The position numbers were made by a program, and so were the translations under genes. A stretch of 28,782 nt of DNA from contig CAZCJA010000026.1 in NCBI GenBank assembly GCA_964499015.1, positions 1 through 28,782 of the forward strand. Reading direction: 5' to 3'. This stretch comes from CAZCJA01 sp964499015 (GTDB taxonomy: Bacteria; Elusimicrobiota; Elusimicrobia; F11). The notes beneath the pieces were generated by a model. It did no database searches, was not told the origin of the DNA, and saw nothing but the letters and a program-made list of their open reading frames with translations. Each line of letters begins with the position of its first letter. Position 1 is the stretch's first letter. Below, one piece after another: positions 1 through 8,344 of the stretch.

Positions 1-240
1 TGCAGACGGGTTGCTCTCTTTGGAAATAAAGTGGGCGCGCGTGGAATGCGTTTGGTGGCAGGTCACGATGGGCCGCGGCTGTTTTATGGTCGCCGCAAAA
101 CGGCGGCGATTGTCGTCGACCGGCCGCAAGTCGCCGCTTTCGCGCGTGCTGAAGGCGTTGGCGAAACCCGCTTTTTCCAGCGGCTCGCAAACAAGGTAAG
201 AAATATTATCGGGCGATTTTTTCAGCTGAAATGAAGTCAT
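1..240 (-). CDS. YfiH/PgeF-family (Cu-oxidase_4) protein, N-terminal part, cut by window edge
   Basis: Reading the minus strand from an ATG at 240 gives 80 codons with no stop before the window ends, so only the N-terminus is present. It carries the family-like pieces NAFSTRE (about residues 28-34), VDDNRRRF (about 41-48) and CHQTHS (about 60-65). These match the STR.GG, V..NR.R and QvHg blocks of the YfiH/PgeF family, known for peptidoglycan-editing and polyphenol-oxidase activity. The loop that usually follows STRxGG is shortened. The ATG lies 35 nt inside the end of folA and has no clear ribosome binding site, so translation is probably coupled or the start is slightly further downstream. 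It is the last visible gene of the transporter-thyA-folA operon. Gene reality is fairly sure; the family is inferred from short motifs only. Confidence 0.68.
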   Translation of the reverse strand, partial: MTSFQLKKSPDNISYLVCEPLEKAGFANAFSTRESGDLRPVDDNRRRFAATIKQPRPIVTCHQTHSTRAHFISKESNPSA

Positions 241-715
241 AGGCAAAAGCGGGCGAGTCGTTCGTGTGCGTGGTTTTCTCGACGATGCGGAAATCTTTTT
301 CCAAATCAAAAGCCGGAAAATAAACGTCGCCCGCGAACGGGTGGTGAATCAGCGTGAGATAAAGTTTATCGGCCATGGGCAGCGCCGTCTGGAAAAGCCC
401 CGCGCCGCCGATCACGAACCGCTCCGTCTTGTCCTGTTCGCAGGCGGCCAGCGCCTCGCACAAACCGTGCGCCACCGTGACGCCCTCGGCCTTAAACGCT
501 TTGTTGTTGGTGATCACGATATTCTGTCGGCCGGGCAATGGCTTTCCGATCGATTCGTAGGTCTTGCGGCCCATGATGATCGGATGGCCCATCGTTATTT
601 TTTTAAAACGCTTCAGGTCTTCCGACAGATGCCAGGGAAGCTGGTTGTTGCGGCCGATGATGCGGTCGTCCGTCATGGCCACAATTAAGGACAGCACAGA
701 TCCCTCTGCCGTCAT
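206..715 (-). CDS. folA: Dihydrofolate reductase
   Basis: Reduces dihydrofolate to tetrahydrofolate with NADPH in the cytoplasm, restoring the folate oxidised by ThyA next door. The 169-residue product has the usual length and motifs: SLIVAMTDDRIIG near the N-terminus, the active-site helix LPWHLSEDLKRFK with its acidic residue, the NADPH-binding stretch IIMGRKTYESIG, and FVIGGAGLF later. The ATG at 715 overlaps the thyA stop as ATGA, which favours translational coupling. A GTG at 697 is an alternative start, preceded by AGAGGGA at good distance and giving a protein six residues shorter that begins closer to the usual family N-terminus. The order thyA-folA is common in bacteria. Confidence 0.96.
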   Translation of the reverse strand: MTAEGSVLSLIVAMTDDRIIGRNNQLPWHLSEDLKRFKKITMGHPIIMGRKTYESIGKPLPGRQNIVITNNKAFKAEGVTVAHGLCEALAACEQDKTERFVIGGAGLFQTALPMADKLYLTLIHHPFAGDVYFPAFDLEKDFRIVEKTTHTNDSPAFAYDFISAEKIAR

Positions 716-1494
716 ACGGCGATGGGCGCTTTAATGGCGGGGTGCGGGTCGTAATTCTCGAGTGTAAAGTCCTCGAATTTGAAATCGAAAATCGATTTAA
801 CGTTGGGATTGAGCTTCATCGCCGGCAGCGTCTTCGGCGTCCGCGACAATTGCTCCTTGGCCTGATCGACGTGATTTAAATAAAGATGCGCATCGCCGAA
901 GGTGTGCACAAAATCGCCGGGCTTGAGATTCGTCACCTGCGCGATCATCATCGTGAGCAGGGCGTAACTGGCGATATTGAACGGCACGCCCAAGAACACG
1001 TCGGCGCTCCTCTGATAAAGCTGGCACGACAGCCGTCCGTCCGTGTGCACATAGAACTGAAACAGCGCGTGGCACGGCGGAAGCTTCATTTTTTCGATCT
1101 CGGAAACGTTCCAGGCGCTGACGATGTGGCGGCGCGAGTGCGGCTTGTTCTTAATGCCGTCGATCAACTTGGAAATCTGGTCGATGCCGTTCCAATTGCG
1201 CCATTGTTTCCCATAAACCGGGCCGAGCTCGCCGCTCTCGTCCGCCCATTCGTCCCAAATGGTCACCTTGTTCTCATGCAGGTATTTGATATTGGTTTCG
1301 CCCTTCAAAAACCACAGCAATTCGTGAATGATCGAGCGCAAATGCAACTTCTTGGTGGTCACGCACGGGAAGCCCTCGGACAAATCAAAACGCATCTGAT
1401 AGCCGAACAGGCTTAAGGTTCCCGTGCCGGTGCGGTCCTCGCGTTTTTCGCCCTTTTCCAATATGTCCCGAAGGAGTTGAAGGTAGGTCTGCAT
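712..1494 (-). CDS. thyA: Thymidylate synthase
   Basis: Methylates dUMP to dTMP using methylene-tetrahydrofolate, producing dihydrofolate for FolA. The product is 260 residues, close to the 264 of the E. coli enzyme. It has the N-terminal REDRTGTGTLS block, the catalytic cysteine in PPCHALFQFYV, the dUMP-binding QLYQRSADVFLGVPFNI and the GDAHLYLNH motif. The C-terminus is IKAPIAV, as in classical ThyA. The start at 1494 is nine bases after the ABC ATPase stop with only a weak ribosome binding site, so it is probably read from the transporter message. The stop overlaps the folA start by four bases. Confidence 0.98.
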   Translation of the reverse strand: MQTYLQLLRDILEKGEKREDRTGTGTLSLFGYQMRFDLSEGFPCVTTKKLHLRSIIHELLWFLKGETNIKYLHENKVTIWDEWADESGELGPVYGKQWRNWNGIDQISKLIDGIKNKPHSRRHIVSAWNVSEIEKMKLPPCHALFQFYVHTDGRLSCQLYQRSADVFLGVPFNIASYALLTMMIAQVTNLKPGDFVHTFGDAHLYLNHVDQAKEQLSRTPKTLPAMKLNPNVKSIFDFKFEDFTLENYDPHPAIKAPIAV

Positions 1495-1503
1495 GGGCGG
1501 AAT

Positions 1504-2160
1504 CTACAAAATTTTACCGGCGCGCATTTCCCACACCCGCGTGCTGATATCCCGGGCGAATTTCGGCTCATGCGTGACGACCAGCATCGTCATTCCCGTC
1601 TTTGCCAGCCCGCGCATCACGTCGACCACTTCTTCGCGCATGGCCGGATCCAAGGCACTGGTGGGTTCATCGAACAAAAGGACTTTGGGCTTTTGCGCCA
1701 ACGAACGGGCAATGGCCACGCGCTGCTGTTGGCCGCCCGATAGCTGATGCGGATAAGAATTCGCCCGATCGGCCAGGCCGACGCGGCCCAGCAGTTCGAC
1801 GGCTTCTTTTTCGGCGATCACGCGCGGCGTTTTTTCCACCACGCGCGGAGCGAGCGTGATGTTTTCGATCGCGGTCAAATGCGGAAACAAATTGAACTGC
1901 TGGAATACCATGCCCACCGATTCGCGCAGTTTCTGCAAATAGCGCGGCTGGCTCATTCCGGGCTGAAGGGTAAACCCGGCGATGTCGATGGTACCGCCGT
2001 CGAACGGCTCCAAATAATTTAAACAGCGCAGGAGCGTGCTCTTGCCCACGCCGGAGGGACCGGTGATGGCGATGGTTTCCCCCGCTTTGACCTCGGCGGA
2101 GATGCCATCCAGCACCACATGGGCGCCGTGGCGCTTATATAAGCCGCGGATGGATATCAT
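1504..2160 (-). CDS. Polar amino acid ABC transporter, ATP-binding protein (GlnQ/HisP type)
   Basis: Cytoplasmic ATPase that powers the permease encoded just upstream. The 218-residue product has Walker A GPSGVGKST (about residues 34-42), Q-loop FQQFNLFPHLT, ABC signature LSGGQQQR, Walker B VLLFDEPTSALDP and the switch histidine in VVTHE. The FQQFNLFPH version of the Q-loop is typical of the polar amino acid uptake family. Its start lies 26 bases inside the end of the permease gene, so the two are translationally linked. The substrate cannot be deduced from the ATPase. Confidence 0.95.
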   Translation of the reverse strand: MISIRGLYKRHGAHVVLDGISAEVKAGETIAITGPSGVGKSTLLRCLNYLEPFDGGTIDIAGFTLQPGMSQPRYLQKLRESVGMVFQQFNLFPHLTAIENITLAPRVVEKTPRVIAEKEAVELLGRVGLADRANSYPHQLSGGQQQRVAIARSLAQKPKVLLFDEPTSALDPAMREEVVDVMRGLAKTGMTMLVVTHEPKFARDISTRVWEMRAGKIL

Positions 2161-3595
2161 GATGAAGTTTTTTCTCCAAGTGTCGGGCCAAACGCGCCAG
2201 CGGAAAGCTCATCGCGAAATAAAGCGCGGCGCACAACGCGCCGGGAACGAGCCAGCCGCGCATATCGACCGCGGTGATGGTCATGCGTTTGGTGAGTTCC
2301 ACCACCGCGAGCACGCCGACCAAGGACGAATCTTTAAGCAAAGCGATGAAATCGTTGGTCATCGGCGGCAGCGCGACGCGAAACGACTGCGGCATGATCA
2401 CATAGCGCAGCGTCTGCCAAAACCCGAGCCCCAATGAGATGGCCGCTTCCGATTGACCGCGCGGGATCGAGCGGATCGACGCGCGGTAAATTTCCGCCTC
2501 ATAGGCCGCGTAGTTTAACCCCAACCCCAGCACGCAGGCCTGGATCGGTCCCAATTTCACATAGGGCGCGATGCCGAAATAGAGAACGTACAGCTGCAGC
2601 AAAACCGGCGTGCCGCGAAAAACTTCGATGTACGTTGCGGCAAGGAAACGCACCACTTTTCCGCCGTACAAGCGGCTGATGCCGAGGACAAACCCAAAGG
2701 GCACCGCGATAAGGAAGGCCGACAGCGATAATTGCAGGGTGACGCCCGCGCCTTTCAAGAACAGCAGGAATTGGTCCCAGGTGAGCGTGCGCGAGCGGTT
2801 GACGCGCGCGATCGGCGGCAGCTCTTCGGTTTGGCGTTTGTCCCACAAATGCCAGCGCTTGAGAATATTTTCCGTCGTGCCGTCTTTTTTCATTGCGTAC
2901 AACGCGCCGTCGATGGCGGCTTTTAACTCGTGATCGCCTTTGCGCATGAGAATCACGTACACGCCGCGGGCCACTTCTTCGGGCAGGCACTCCACGCCCT
3001 TGATCGGGCAGCCGTAGCGGTCGGCAATAATGCTTTCCAAAAGCACCGCCTCAACTTTCCCGTTGGCCAGATCCAGATACGGTTCTTGCACGCCTTCGTA
3101 AAGGACCGGGTCGAAGCCGCGTTCGCGCAACAGATCGTGCGCGTAGGTTTGGTTCAGCGTCGCCACGCGTTTGCCGCGCAGGTCGTTCAAGGTTTTGTAC
3201 GGCGAGCCTTTGCGGACCGCGAGGATTTCCGCGTAAACGAAATACGGCTCCGACATCAGCACACGATCGGCGCGTTCGGAGGTGGCTTCGAGGCCATTCA
3301 TCGCGATGTCGAAATCACCGCGTTCGAGAGCGGGCACCAAATTCGACCAGGCGTTTTGTTTGAAAACGGATTTGACGCCCAACCGTTTGGTGAGCTCGTC
3401 GGCGATTTCCACCTCAAAGCCGATTAAGTGCGACGGATTTTTGGGATCCTCGAAAACGTAAGGTTCGCCGCCTTGAATGTCGGCGCCCCAATGCAGTTCG
3501 CCGCGCTGCTGCACAGCCTGCAGCGTGTTGGCGCGCGCCGCCGCGGTGAGCGGAAACGTAAAAAGTAGAAGCGCGAGAGTGCGGGTATATTTCAT
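2135..3595 (-). CDS. Fused amino acid-binding protein and ABC permease (SBP_bac_3 + HisM/GlnP type)
   Basis: A single 486-residue protein joins the periplasmic solute-binding domain and the membrane domain of a polar amino acid importer. The start is the ATG at 3595 (MKYTRTLALLL), because it opens a signal peptide ending near AAARA; reading further upstream adds only uncharged filler. Residues of about 30-265 are a type 3 binding domain (GFEVEIADEL, FDIAMNGLEAT, SEPYFVYAEI, LRGKRVATL). Residues of about 300-486 are the permease, with FRGTPVLLQLY and the EAA loop that contacts the ATPase (YEAEIYRASIRSIPRGQSEA). Such fusions are known in GlnPQ-like systems. With the ATPase gene it should form a complete importer. 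Confidence 0.93.
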   Translation of the reverse strand: MKYTRTLALLLFTFPLTAAARANTLQAVQQRGELHWGADIQGGEPYVFEDPKNPSHLIGFEVEIADELTKRLGVKSVFKQNAWSNLVPALERGDFDIAMNGLEATSERADRVLMSEPYFVYAEILAVRKGSPYKTLNDLRGKRVATLNQTYAHDLLRERGFDPVLYEGVQEPYLDLANGKVEAVLLESIIADRYGCPIKGVECLPEEVARGVYVILMRKGDHELKAAIDGALYAMKKDGTTENILKRWHLWDKRQTEELPPIARVNRSRTLTWDQFLLFLKGAGVTLQLSLSAFLIAVPFGFVLGISRLYGGKVVRFLAATYIEVFRGTPVLLQLYVLYFGIAPYVKLGPIQACVLGLGLNYAAYEAEIYRASIRSIPRGQSEAAISLGLGFWQTLRYVIMPQSFRVALPPMTNDFIALLKDSSLVGVLAVVELTKRMTITAVDMRGWLVPGALCAALYFAMSFPLARLARHLEKKLHHDIHPRLI

Positions 3596-3607
3596 AATCC
3601 GATTATC

Positions 3608-3811
3608 GTGGATGCGGGAACAATCATATTGTCGATAATCTTTGGCGCCGTGGGAACGGGGTACATCGTTTACGGCCGCAAACAGCAAAAAGGCCTGCCG
3701 CTGTTGGTCGGCGTGGCCCTCCTGGTCTTCCCCTACTTTGTTTCCAACCTGCTCGGAGGTTTCCTACTCGGCTGCGGGCTTTGCGTATTGCCTTTTTTTA
3801 TCGATTTTTAA
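3608..3811 (+). CDS. Small conserved-type membrane protein
   Basis: A 67-residue, very hydrophobic protein begun by GTG at 3608. It has two or three membrane segments: roughly residues 5-22, then the basic turn YGRKQQKG, then roughly 30-48 and 50-66. The pattern GYIVYGRKQQ ... PLLVGVALLVFPYFVSN resembles a family of short uncharacterised bacterial membrane proteins I remember but cannot name. Its start is only 12 bases from the divergent transporter start, so their promoters must overlap coding sequence. Its last 14 bases overlap the end of the convergent RND gene. Function unknown. Confidence 0.72.
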   Translation: MDAGTIILSIIFGAVGTGYIVYGRKQQKGLPLLVGVALLVFPYFVSNLLGGFLLGCGLCVLPFFIDF

Positions 3812-6800
3812 AACTCAACTTGGTGCGCAAATCATCGATGGCCAGCGTGGCCATGGGAATAACGAAAAGCGTCATGGGCATGGCCAATGCGAGCCCCCAG
3901 GCCAACGCCAAGCACATCGGTGCGACAAACGGTTCGTACCCGCCGATGCCGTAAGCCGAGGGGAAAAGCCCCAGCAGAGTGGTCACCGAACTGGCGAAAA
4001 TGGGCCGCAGGCGCGTCGCACCGGCCTCGATCACGGCGTCGCGCAGCGCCAATCCTTCTTTGCGCTTGGTCCCGATAAAATCAACGAGGACGATAGCGTT
4101 ATTAACCACAACGCCCGTCATCGCGACCGTGCCCAGAAGCGCCATGAACGACGCCGGCTGGCCGTGCAGGATCAGCGCCCACACCACGCCCACCATGCCG
4201 ATCGGAATCGTCAGCAAAATAATAAACGGCTTCGCGTACGAATTAAACAGCGTGGCGAGAATGATCAGATCGAGCAGGATGGCGACAAAAAACCCGCGGC
4301 GCAGCGATAAAAACGATTTCTGGGTCTCCTCTTCTTCCCCGCCATAAACGATTTCATACCCTGGATAATCATGCGGCACGCGGGCGAACGCCTCGCGAAG
4401 ACTGTTATTGGCCTCATACGACGTGACGTTCACGTTGTCCACATTGGCGGTCACCGTGATCGCGCGCTTGAAATCATAGTGCTCGATATACGGCGGGCCT
4501 TCGCGGCGTTCGAATTCGACCAGCGGCGCCATGTTGATCTGCTGCCCGCGGTTGTTCAGAACCTGGATTTTCTTAAGTGCGTCCGGATCGTTTCGATACT
4601 GAGGCAGCAATTTCACTTTCACCACGACCTCTTCCTTTGAGCGGCGAATCTTGGTGGCTTCGCCGCCTTCAATGGAATACAGAATATGGCGCGCCACTTC
4701 GGACGTGCTGACTCCCGCATAGGCCGCCTCGCGGCGGTTAATCTCGATGCGCAGCTCGCTTTTCCCGCCCTCGAAATTGTCCTTAATATCGAAAACCCCT
4801 TTTTGCGCGGCGAGTTTCTCCCGGATCTGCTTGGACAAGCCCTGCAGAACGGCGGTGTCATCGCCGCGGATTTTCACTTGGACCGCCTTGCCGACGGGCG
4901 GGCCGGGACGCAGTTTCTCGATATCGAGCTTTTCGATGCTTTTAATGCCGGCGAACTGCGCGCGGAGCTCTCCTAAAATTTCATCGGTCTGGCGCTCGCG
5001 GTCCTCCTGCGGCTGGAGATACACGCGCGCCTGCGCCAAGTTGGTCCCCCGCCGGACCGATTCCTCCCAGCCGGACTGGCCGACGGTGGAGGTGACGGTG
5101 TCCAATTCGGCTTTCGGAAGATTCATGACGATGTCTTCGATCTGCTGCATCGCTTTGTTGGTTTCCGTGAGCGACGTCCCGCGCGGCATTTCAATCTGGA
5201 CGAAAAATTGGTCGATCAACCCTTCAGGGAACATCACCACCTTTAGCCGCAAGCCGGCGATCACCGCGGTAACGGCCAAAGCGCCGAACACAATTAGAAG
5301 AAAGTTGTTGCGATGGTCGGCGCACCAGCCCAGCGCCTGTTTGTACTTGGCCGTAATGACTTTGTGCCAATGGCTTTCGTTTTTCTCTTCGACCGGTTTG
5401 CCGAACGGAAGGATATCGAGCACGTGCGCGGGCAGAATAAAAAACGCCTCCAGCAAACTCGCGACGAAGCACATGATGATGATCACGGGTATCATAAATA
5501 AAAACTTGCCCATAATGCCTTCGACCAGCGCGAACGGCAAAAACGCCGCCGACGTCGCCGCCACCGACCCCAAGACCGGCAAGACAACCTCCTTCGTGCC
5601 GTCAACCGCCGCTTTGAAGGGTGCCTTGCCCATCTCCAAATGCCGGTAGATATTTTCCGCGACGACGACCGAATCGTCATCAAGCATGCCGAGCACGATA
5701 ATGAACGCGAGCAGCGAAAGGAGGTTGATCGTAAACCCCATCGGCACGGCGACCATCATGGCCGCGCCGAACGAAATGGGCACGCCAAGGAGCGCCACCA
5801 GCGCCAATCGCCAATCGAGAAACACAAACAGCGCCGCCGCGATCAAAACCGCGCCCTGGAGCATGTTCGACTTCATGACGTTCAGGCGGCGCCGGACGAA
5901 AAACGAGTTGTCGTCGGAAATAACCAGTTCCAAATTCTGTTTTTTCGCGTCGGCCGCGCGCTCTTTGACGATCTCTTTGACGATATCGGCGAGCTCGATC
6001 GTATCGCCGTGACGATTTTTGCGCACAAGCAGGTTGATGGACGGTTTGCCGGCGGCCTTGGCCAAAACCTTGTCGTCGGCGAACGTTTCGCGGACGGCGG
6101 CGACGTCTTTGACCCGCAAGAACGACCGCTCGTCGTTGCCGCGCAAAATCACCCCTTCCACGTCCTGAGCGGTCTCAAACCCGCCCAAAGTGCGCACCAG
6201 CAGTTCCTGAGAGCCCGTTTCAATTGTTCCCGCGGACATATTCACGTTCTGCTCGCGCAGCCGGCTTGCGATTTCGCCCACGGTGATTTGATAGGCGAGC
6301 AATTTTTTCGGATCGGCCTCGACCCAGATTTCCTTGGCGCGGTCGCCTTCCTGTTCGACTTTGGAAACGCCCGGAATGTCCTCAATTTGGTCTTTAAGTT
6401 TTTCGGCGAATTCATCGCGCGCCACGTCGGTCCCGCCGGCGACGGAAAGCGTGATCAGCGGACGGTCGGACGACAGTTCGATCACGATCGGCTTTCGCGC
6501 CTCGTCCGGCAGATCTTCAACGCGATTGACCGCCTGCTGGATGTCGTTGACCGCGCGCGAGACGTTCCGCTCGGGCATGTTTTCTTCCAGCCAAATCACC
6601 ATCAATGACCGGCCCTCGAGCGAATAAGATTCGACTTTTTTCAAGTTATCAACCGCTTTGAGCGTCTCTTCAACCGGGTTGGTGACTAGGCGCTCCACCT
6701 CTTCGGGCGACGCGCCGGGATAGAGCGTGGTGATGGTGACGATGTCAAACGAGACTTCGGGAAAAGCCGAGCGTTTGACGGACATGAACTGATACAAGCC

Positions 6801-6866
6801 GAGGACAATAACGAACAGCGTAAAAAGATTCGTGAGTACGCGCCGCTTCAGGAAAAATTCAATCAT
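3798..6866 (-). CDS. RND-family efflux permease (AcrB/MMPL-type inner-membrane pump)
   Basis: Proton-driven pump of the inner membrane, 1022 residues from the ATG at 6866 (MIEFFLKRRVLTN); that start overlaps the stop of the outer-membrane gene as ATGA. It has the duplicated RND plan of 12 membrane segments with two large periplasmic loops. The N-terminal amphipathic helix and first membrane segment are followed by FPEVSFDIVTITTLYPGASPEEVE. Transmembrane segment 4 contains GMLDDDSVVVAENI with the conserved aspartates, plus one extra acid just before them. Transmembrane segment 10 carries GVVVNNAIVLVDFI. No membrane-fusion protein gene lies in the cluster, which is unusual for a tripartite pump. 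Substrate is unknown. Confidence 0.93.
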   Translation of the reverse strand: MIEFFLKRRVLTNLFTLFVIVLGLYQFMSVKRSAFPEVSFDIVTITTLYPGASPEEVERLVTNPVEETLKAVDNLKKVESYSLEGRSLMVIWLEENMPERNVSRAVNDIQQAVNRVEDLPDEARKPIVIELSSDRPLITLSVAGGTDVARDEFAEKLKDQIEDIPGVSKVEQEGDRAKEIWVEADPKKLLAYQITVGEIASRLREQNVNMSAGTIETGSQELLVRTLGGFETAQDVEGVILRGNDERSFLRVKDVAAVRETFADDKVLAKAAGKPSINLLVRKNRHGDTIELADIVKEIVKERAADAKKQNLELVISDDNSFFVRRRLNVMKSNMLQGAVLIAAALFVFLDWRLALVALLGVPISFGAAMMVAVPMGFTINLLSLLAFIIVLGMLDDDSVVVAENIYRHLEMGKAPFKAAVDGTKEVVLPVLGSVAATSAAFLPFALVEGIMGKFLFMIPVIIIMCFVASLLEAFFILPAHVLDILPFGKPVEEKNESHWHKVITAKYKQALGWCADHRNNFLLIVFGALAVTAVIAGLRLKVVMFPEGLIDQFFVQIEMPRGTSLTETNKAMQQIEDIVMNLPKAELDTVTSTVGQSGWEESVRRGTNLAQARVYLQPQEDRERQTDEILGELRAQFAGIKSIEKLDIEKLRPGPPVGKAVQVKIRGDDTAVLQGLSKQIREKLAAQKGVFDIKDNFEGGKSELRIEINRREAAYAGVSTSEVARHILYSIEGGEATKIRRSKEEVVVKVKLLPQYRNDPDALKKIQVLNNRGQQINMAPLVEFERREGPPYIEHYDFKRAITVTANVDNVNVTSYEANNSLREAFARVPHDYPGYEIVYGGEEEETQKSFLSLRRGFFVAILLDLIILATLFNSYAKPFIILLTIPIGMVGVVWALILHGQPASFMALLGTVAMTGVVVNNAIVLVDFIGTKRKEGLALRDAVIEAGATRLRPIFASSVTTLLGLFPSAYGIGGYEPFVAPMCLALAWGLALAMPMTLFVIPMATLAIDDLRTKLSFKNR

Positions 6867-8317
6867 GGACGCACCCCGTAAACGTGTTCGATGCTCTCCA
6901 GCAGGGTGCCCGTCGCGTACGCCAGTTGCGCCCAACCGATCAGCTCGTCGGCGCGCGCCCGCACGTAAAAGCGTTCCGCCTGCCGGACGTCGTCCTCGAA
7001 GCGGATGAGCAGGTCCGTGCTGGATTTTCCACGGCGGAAGTTTTCGTCCTCTGCCTTGTAGCGGTCGCGCTGAACCTCCACCAAGGCTTTGTACGCTTCC
7101 CGTCGTTCCCGCGCATTGGCCAGGCGTTCGATCGCGTCAGATACGTCTTTGCGCACCGTTTCCTCCAGGCGGGCCGCGTCCCATTCCGCCATTTTCAAGC
7201 GGCGTAACGATTCTTCCCGGCGGACATTTTCCCGGCGCCGGAAAATCGACACTTCAAGAGCCAGCCCGCCCTCCCATACCGGATCATCAAAGGTGCCGGC
7301 ATCGTGCCACGCCGCGCGGCGCTCGGTGCTTAAACCGCGCGAACTGTAGGTGCCGAAGGCGGAGAGTTCCGGCAGCGTGTTCAACCGCTCAAGGCGAAGC
7401 GCCCACTGCGCGCGCTCTTTTTCCTGCAGGGCCGCCTGATAGTCAGGACGGCGCCGCAACGCCTCGGCGTAGGCCGCCTCAAATTCCGGGATCGCCGCCG
7501 GCCACTGGCCGGTGGCCGTTGGGTCCGACACCGTGACGGTCGTACTGCCCAGGAAAACGTCCGCGCGCAATGCGTTTTGGGCCTGAATAAAATCGGACCG
7601 TTCGGTGCGCAGTTCCGTCTCCTGAACGCGCAGGGACGCGTCGGCCTGGAGGAAATCGGAACGGGTAACGAGGCCATAGCGCTGTTTTTCGGAATAGTTC
7701 GTGAGCAAGCGCTTCGCGTCATCGACGCCGCGCGCGCGAATGCGGATATTTTCGTCGGCCACCCACGCATTCACATAAGCGATTGCCGTACGGGCGGCCA
7801 CATTTTCCTGCGCGCGCTTTAAACGCCAGCGGGCCGCTTCCACGCCGGCGCGCGCTTGCCGGCGATTGGCTTTATCGGGCCGCCCCCAAAAGTAGCGCAA
7901 GAGCGGCTGGCGCAGCGACAACCCCAGCGCGGCATCCACGGTGGGGTTGATGGGGCGAAAGGCGGCCGGCGAATCGGTGCGCAGGGAATCAAAAAATATT
8001 TCCGCTTCGGTTCCCGTCAACCAGCTTTGGCGGATATAAAGGTCCAATCTTTTCTGTTTGCTGAACGCGCCTTGAATGGCGGGAGCGGAACGCGGCGCCT
8101 GGTCGTCCAGTACGGCCGCTTCGGCGCCAAAAACAGGGTCCGTCTCGGCCAAGAGCGCGGGCTCATCGAGAGAAGCCAAACGCAAATTCTCCGCGGCGAT
8201 ATGAACATCGGGGTTTTTCGTCAACGCAGCGCTGAGCGCGCCGGAAAAGGACAGTGTTTCCGAATAAAGAGAAGAGATCGCCGCAAAAGCGGCTGCAAAT
8301 AAGAGGCTGAATTTCAT
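6863..8317 (-). CDS. TolC-like outer-membrane efflux protein (OEP family)
   Basis: Predicted outer-membrane channel of the neighbouring RND pump. The 484-residue product begins with a signal peptide (MKFSLLFAAAFAAISSLYS) and is rich in Ala, Arg and Glu with long coiled-coil helices, as in the periplasmic tunnel of TolC. It shows the two-fold OEP repeat, including ALTKNPDVHIAAENL near the N-terminus and ALRRRPDYQAALQEKERA in the second half. It has a plausible ribosome binding site (GAGGG) and follows the HtrA-like gene by 27 bases, so the three genes are probably one operon. The sequence is diverged, so specificity cannot be read. Confidence 0.88.
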   Translation of the reverse strand: MKFSLLFAAAFAAISSLYSETLSFSGALSAALTKNPDVHIAAENLRLASLDEPALLAETDPVFGAEAAVLDDQAPRSAPAIQGAFSKQKRLDLYIRQSWLTGTEAEIFFDSLRTDSPAAFRPINPTVDAALGLSLRQPLLRYFWGRPDKANRRQARAGVEAARWRLKRAQENVAARTAIAYVNAWVADENIRIRARGVDDAKRLLTNYSEKQRYGLVTRSDFLQADASLRVQETELRTERSDFIQAQNALRADVFLGSTTVTVSDPTATGQWPAAIPEFEAAYAEALRRRPDYQAALQEKERAQWALRLERLNTLPELSAFGTYSSRGLSTERRAAWHDAGTFDDPVWEGGLALEVSIFRRRENVRREESLRRLKMAEWDAARLEETVRKDVSDAIERLANARERREAYKALVEVQRDRYKAEDENFRRGKSSTDLLIRFEDDVRQAERFYVRARADELIGWAQLAYATGTLLESIEHVYGVRP

Positions 8318-8344
8318 GGGCCCTCGGAGTGAGACCCGATTAGA

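Noticed and set aside
5640..6608. 322-codon open frame on the plus strand
   Set aside because: It is antisense to the first RND gene, rich in Arg, His and Gln with no domain pattern, and has no place for a promoter or ribosome binding site. Long antisense frames are expected in GC-rich coding DNA.
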